From the NCBI RefSeq assembly GCF_910592395.1, contig NC_088313.1, positions 11,446,937-11,510,936 on the forward strand: DNA of 64,000 nucleotides, written 5' to 3'. Positions within the stretch are counted from its first letter, which is position 1, and each line of letters begins with the position of its first letter. The notes below the pieces were generated by a model. It saw only the letters and a program-made list of their open reading frames with translations. It did no database searches and had not been told where the DNA came from. The position numbers were made by a program, and so were the translations under genes. This document shows, one piece after another, positions 63,325 to 64,000 of this stretch. This DNA is from Lineus longissimus. Lineage: Eukaryota > Nemertea > Pilidiophora > Heteronemertea > Lineidae.

Positions 63325-63703
63325 ATGGCAAGTAATGATGAAGACGATAATACCCTTAATTTCATACTGTACGATAGAAAGAAATACATAAATTAAAGAA
63401 CCAAAGGAAAAAACGACCATCTGATAGTCCAAGTAAGCAGAAAGAAAAACGACAGTCAGGAGAGGAATCGGGCATTGCCATCAACAAAGTTCGGAGGCAC
63501 ATTGAATTTTCTCACGCTCGCCATGTTGGCGCAGCAATGCCAGATTCCCTGATGCTGTTTGTTTGGGTAACAGCACTCACAGAGTTGTTCGGGTTGAGAC
63601 AATTACAAAAGAAGATGACACTGAGATGTTCTCAGCGCCATCAAATACTTGGAACGAGAAGGATATTTCAATATATCTATGATGAAACTGTGCCAGTTAA
63701 ACT
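63325..63703 (+). other. Possible decayed coding segment
   Basis: Plus-strand peptides such as ASNDEDDNTLNFILYDRKKY, SPSKQKEKRQSGEESG and INKVRRHIEFSHARHVG look compositionally protein-like and sit in partly linked frames. No domain is recognised. It may be a host exon or a further element gene. Confidence 0.25.
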
Positions 63704-63845
63704 TACGAAAGCCCAGAAGGCTCATTCGACAAAACTTACTTCGACAAAATTGACTTCGACAAAACTCACTTCAACAAAACTTGATTTCCACAAAACTCTC
63801 TTCGACAAAATTTACTTCGACAAAACTCACTTCGACAAAATCGAT
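63704..63845. repeat. Probable terminus of a satellite-armed element with ~15-bp tandem repeat
   Basis: TACGAAAGCCCAGAAGGCTC at 63704 is identical to a sequence at 32893. It is followed by about eight units of ACTTCGACAAAACTC type (63725-63842). End plus tandem arm is the layout of the palindromic elements at 16.5, 27.1 and 30.8 kb. The opposite arm is not in the window. Confidence 0.5.
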
Positions 63846-63866
63846 CAATCAAATCGTGTTTTACAA

Positions 63867-63893
63867 ACCTACCTATGTGTCTTACATAGGTAG
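63867..63893. repeat. Hairpin: 11-bp stem, loop GTCTT
   Basis: CCTACCTATGT pairs with ACATAGGTAGG. The inner CTATGT/ACATAG resembles the two hairpins near 36.6-36.8 kb. Confidence 0.75.
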
Positions 63894-64000
63894 GCCAGAG
63901 GTCGGTATTCAGGTCATAGTAGCTAGCATGGCGGCCAAGGATTCACCCAACCCAAGGGTATCAATCTCTGATGAGCAAAACTCGTTCGTACTTATTTTCC

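Overview
The window is metazoan, repeat-dominated DNA, most likely from an aquatic invertebrate. I infer this from the mix of BEL/Pao and Ty3/gypsy LTR elements, CR1/L2-like LINEs, a Penelope-like fragment, a pogo-like transposase, a Polinton/Maverick, palindromic DNA elements and microsatellites. Species cannot be named. I found no convincing intact host gene, rRNA, tRNA or CRISPR array. The bases with an assigned identity are almost all mobile DNA at different stages of decay.

Layout. 0.3-0.9 kb: fragment of a Polinton-associated gene. 0.9-3.4 kb: 5'-truncated L2/CR1 LINE with a TTAA-flanked MITE in its 3' end, followed by a long trinucleotide array. 5.1-5.9 kb: duplicated non-coding repeat. 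6.7-8.05 kb: dead pogo-like transposase. 8.05-9.2 kb: A-rich duplicated repeats. 9727-15431: BEL/Pao element with 5-bp target-site duplication and nearly identical LTRs, lacking RNase H and integrase through an internal deletion. 16481-25952: palindromic DNA element split by a Ty3/gypsy element (17191-25402) that carries an SGNH-hydrolase ORF in front of gag and a textbook -1 slippery site at the gag/protease junction. 26-29.4 kb: decayed coding DNA of unknown identity, interrupted by a second palindromic element (27108-27936) and a small element with 8-bp duplications (28425-28929). 30756-31831: third palindromic element. 34.8-35.8 kb: another inverted-repeat element.

37.2-52.0 kb is a degraded Polinton. 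It has protein-primed DNA polymerase B, packaging ATPase, double-jelly-roll major capsid protein, a candidate penton/minor capsid gene, a remnant of the retroviral-type integrase, an HNH nuclease and several small unrecognised genes. It is broken by stop codons, frameshifts, a local inverted duplication, and a 1.4-kb element with 9-bp target duplications inside the penton-like gene. 54.6-57.5 kb: a Penelope GIY-YIG fragment and a second LINE, set among CCAGACCTGG-rich repeats. 57.5-63.3 kb: mostly unassigned, with a short inverted-repeat element at 61.5 kb. The window ends in what looks like the start of another satellite-armed element.

The most unusual signals are: (1) a family of palindromic elements with TATGG-type ends, 6-bp target duplications in two of them, and arms built from unrelated tandem repeats; (2) the gypsy element combining an SGNH ORF with a T TTA AAC frameshift site; (3) the Polinton with an HNH gene and repeated TAAATG start contexts.
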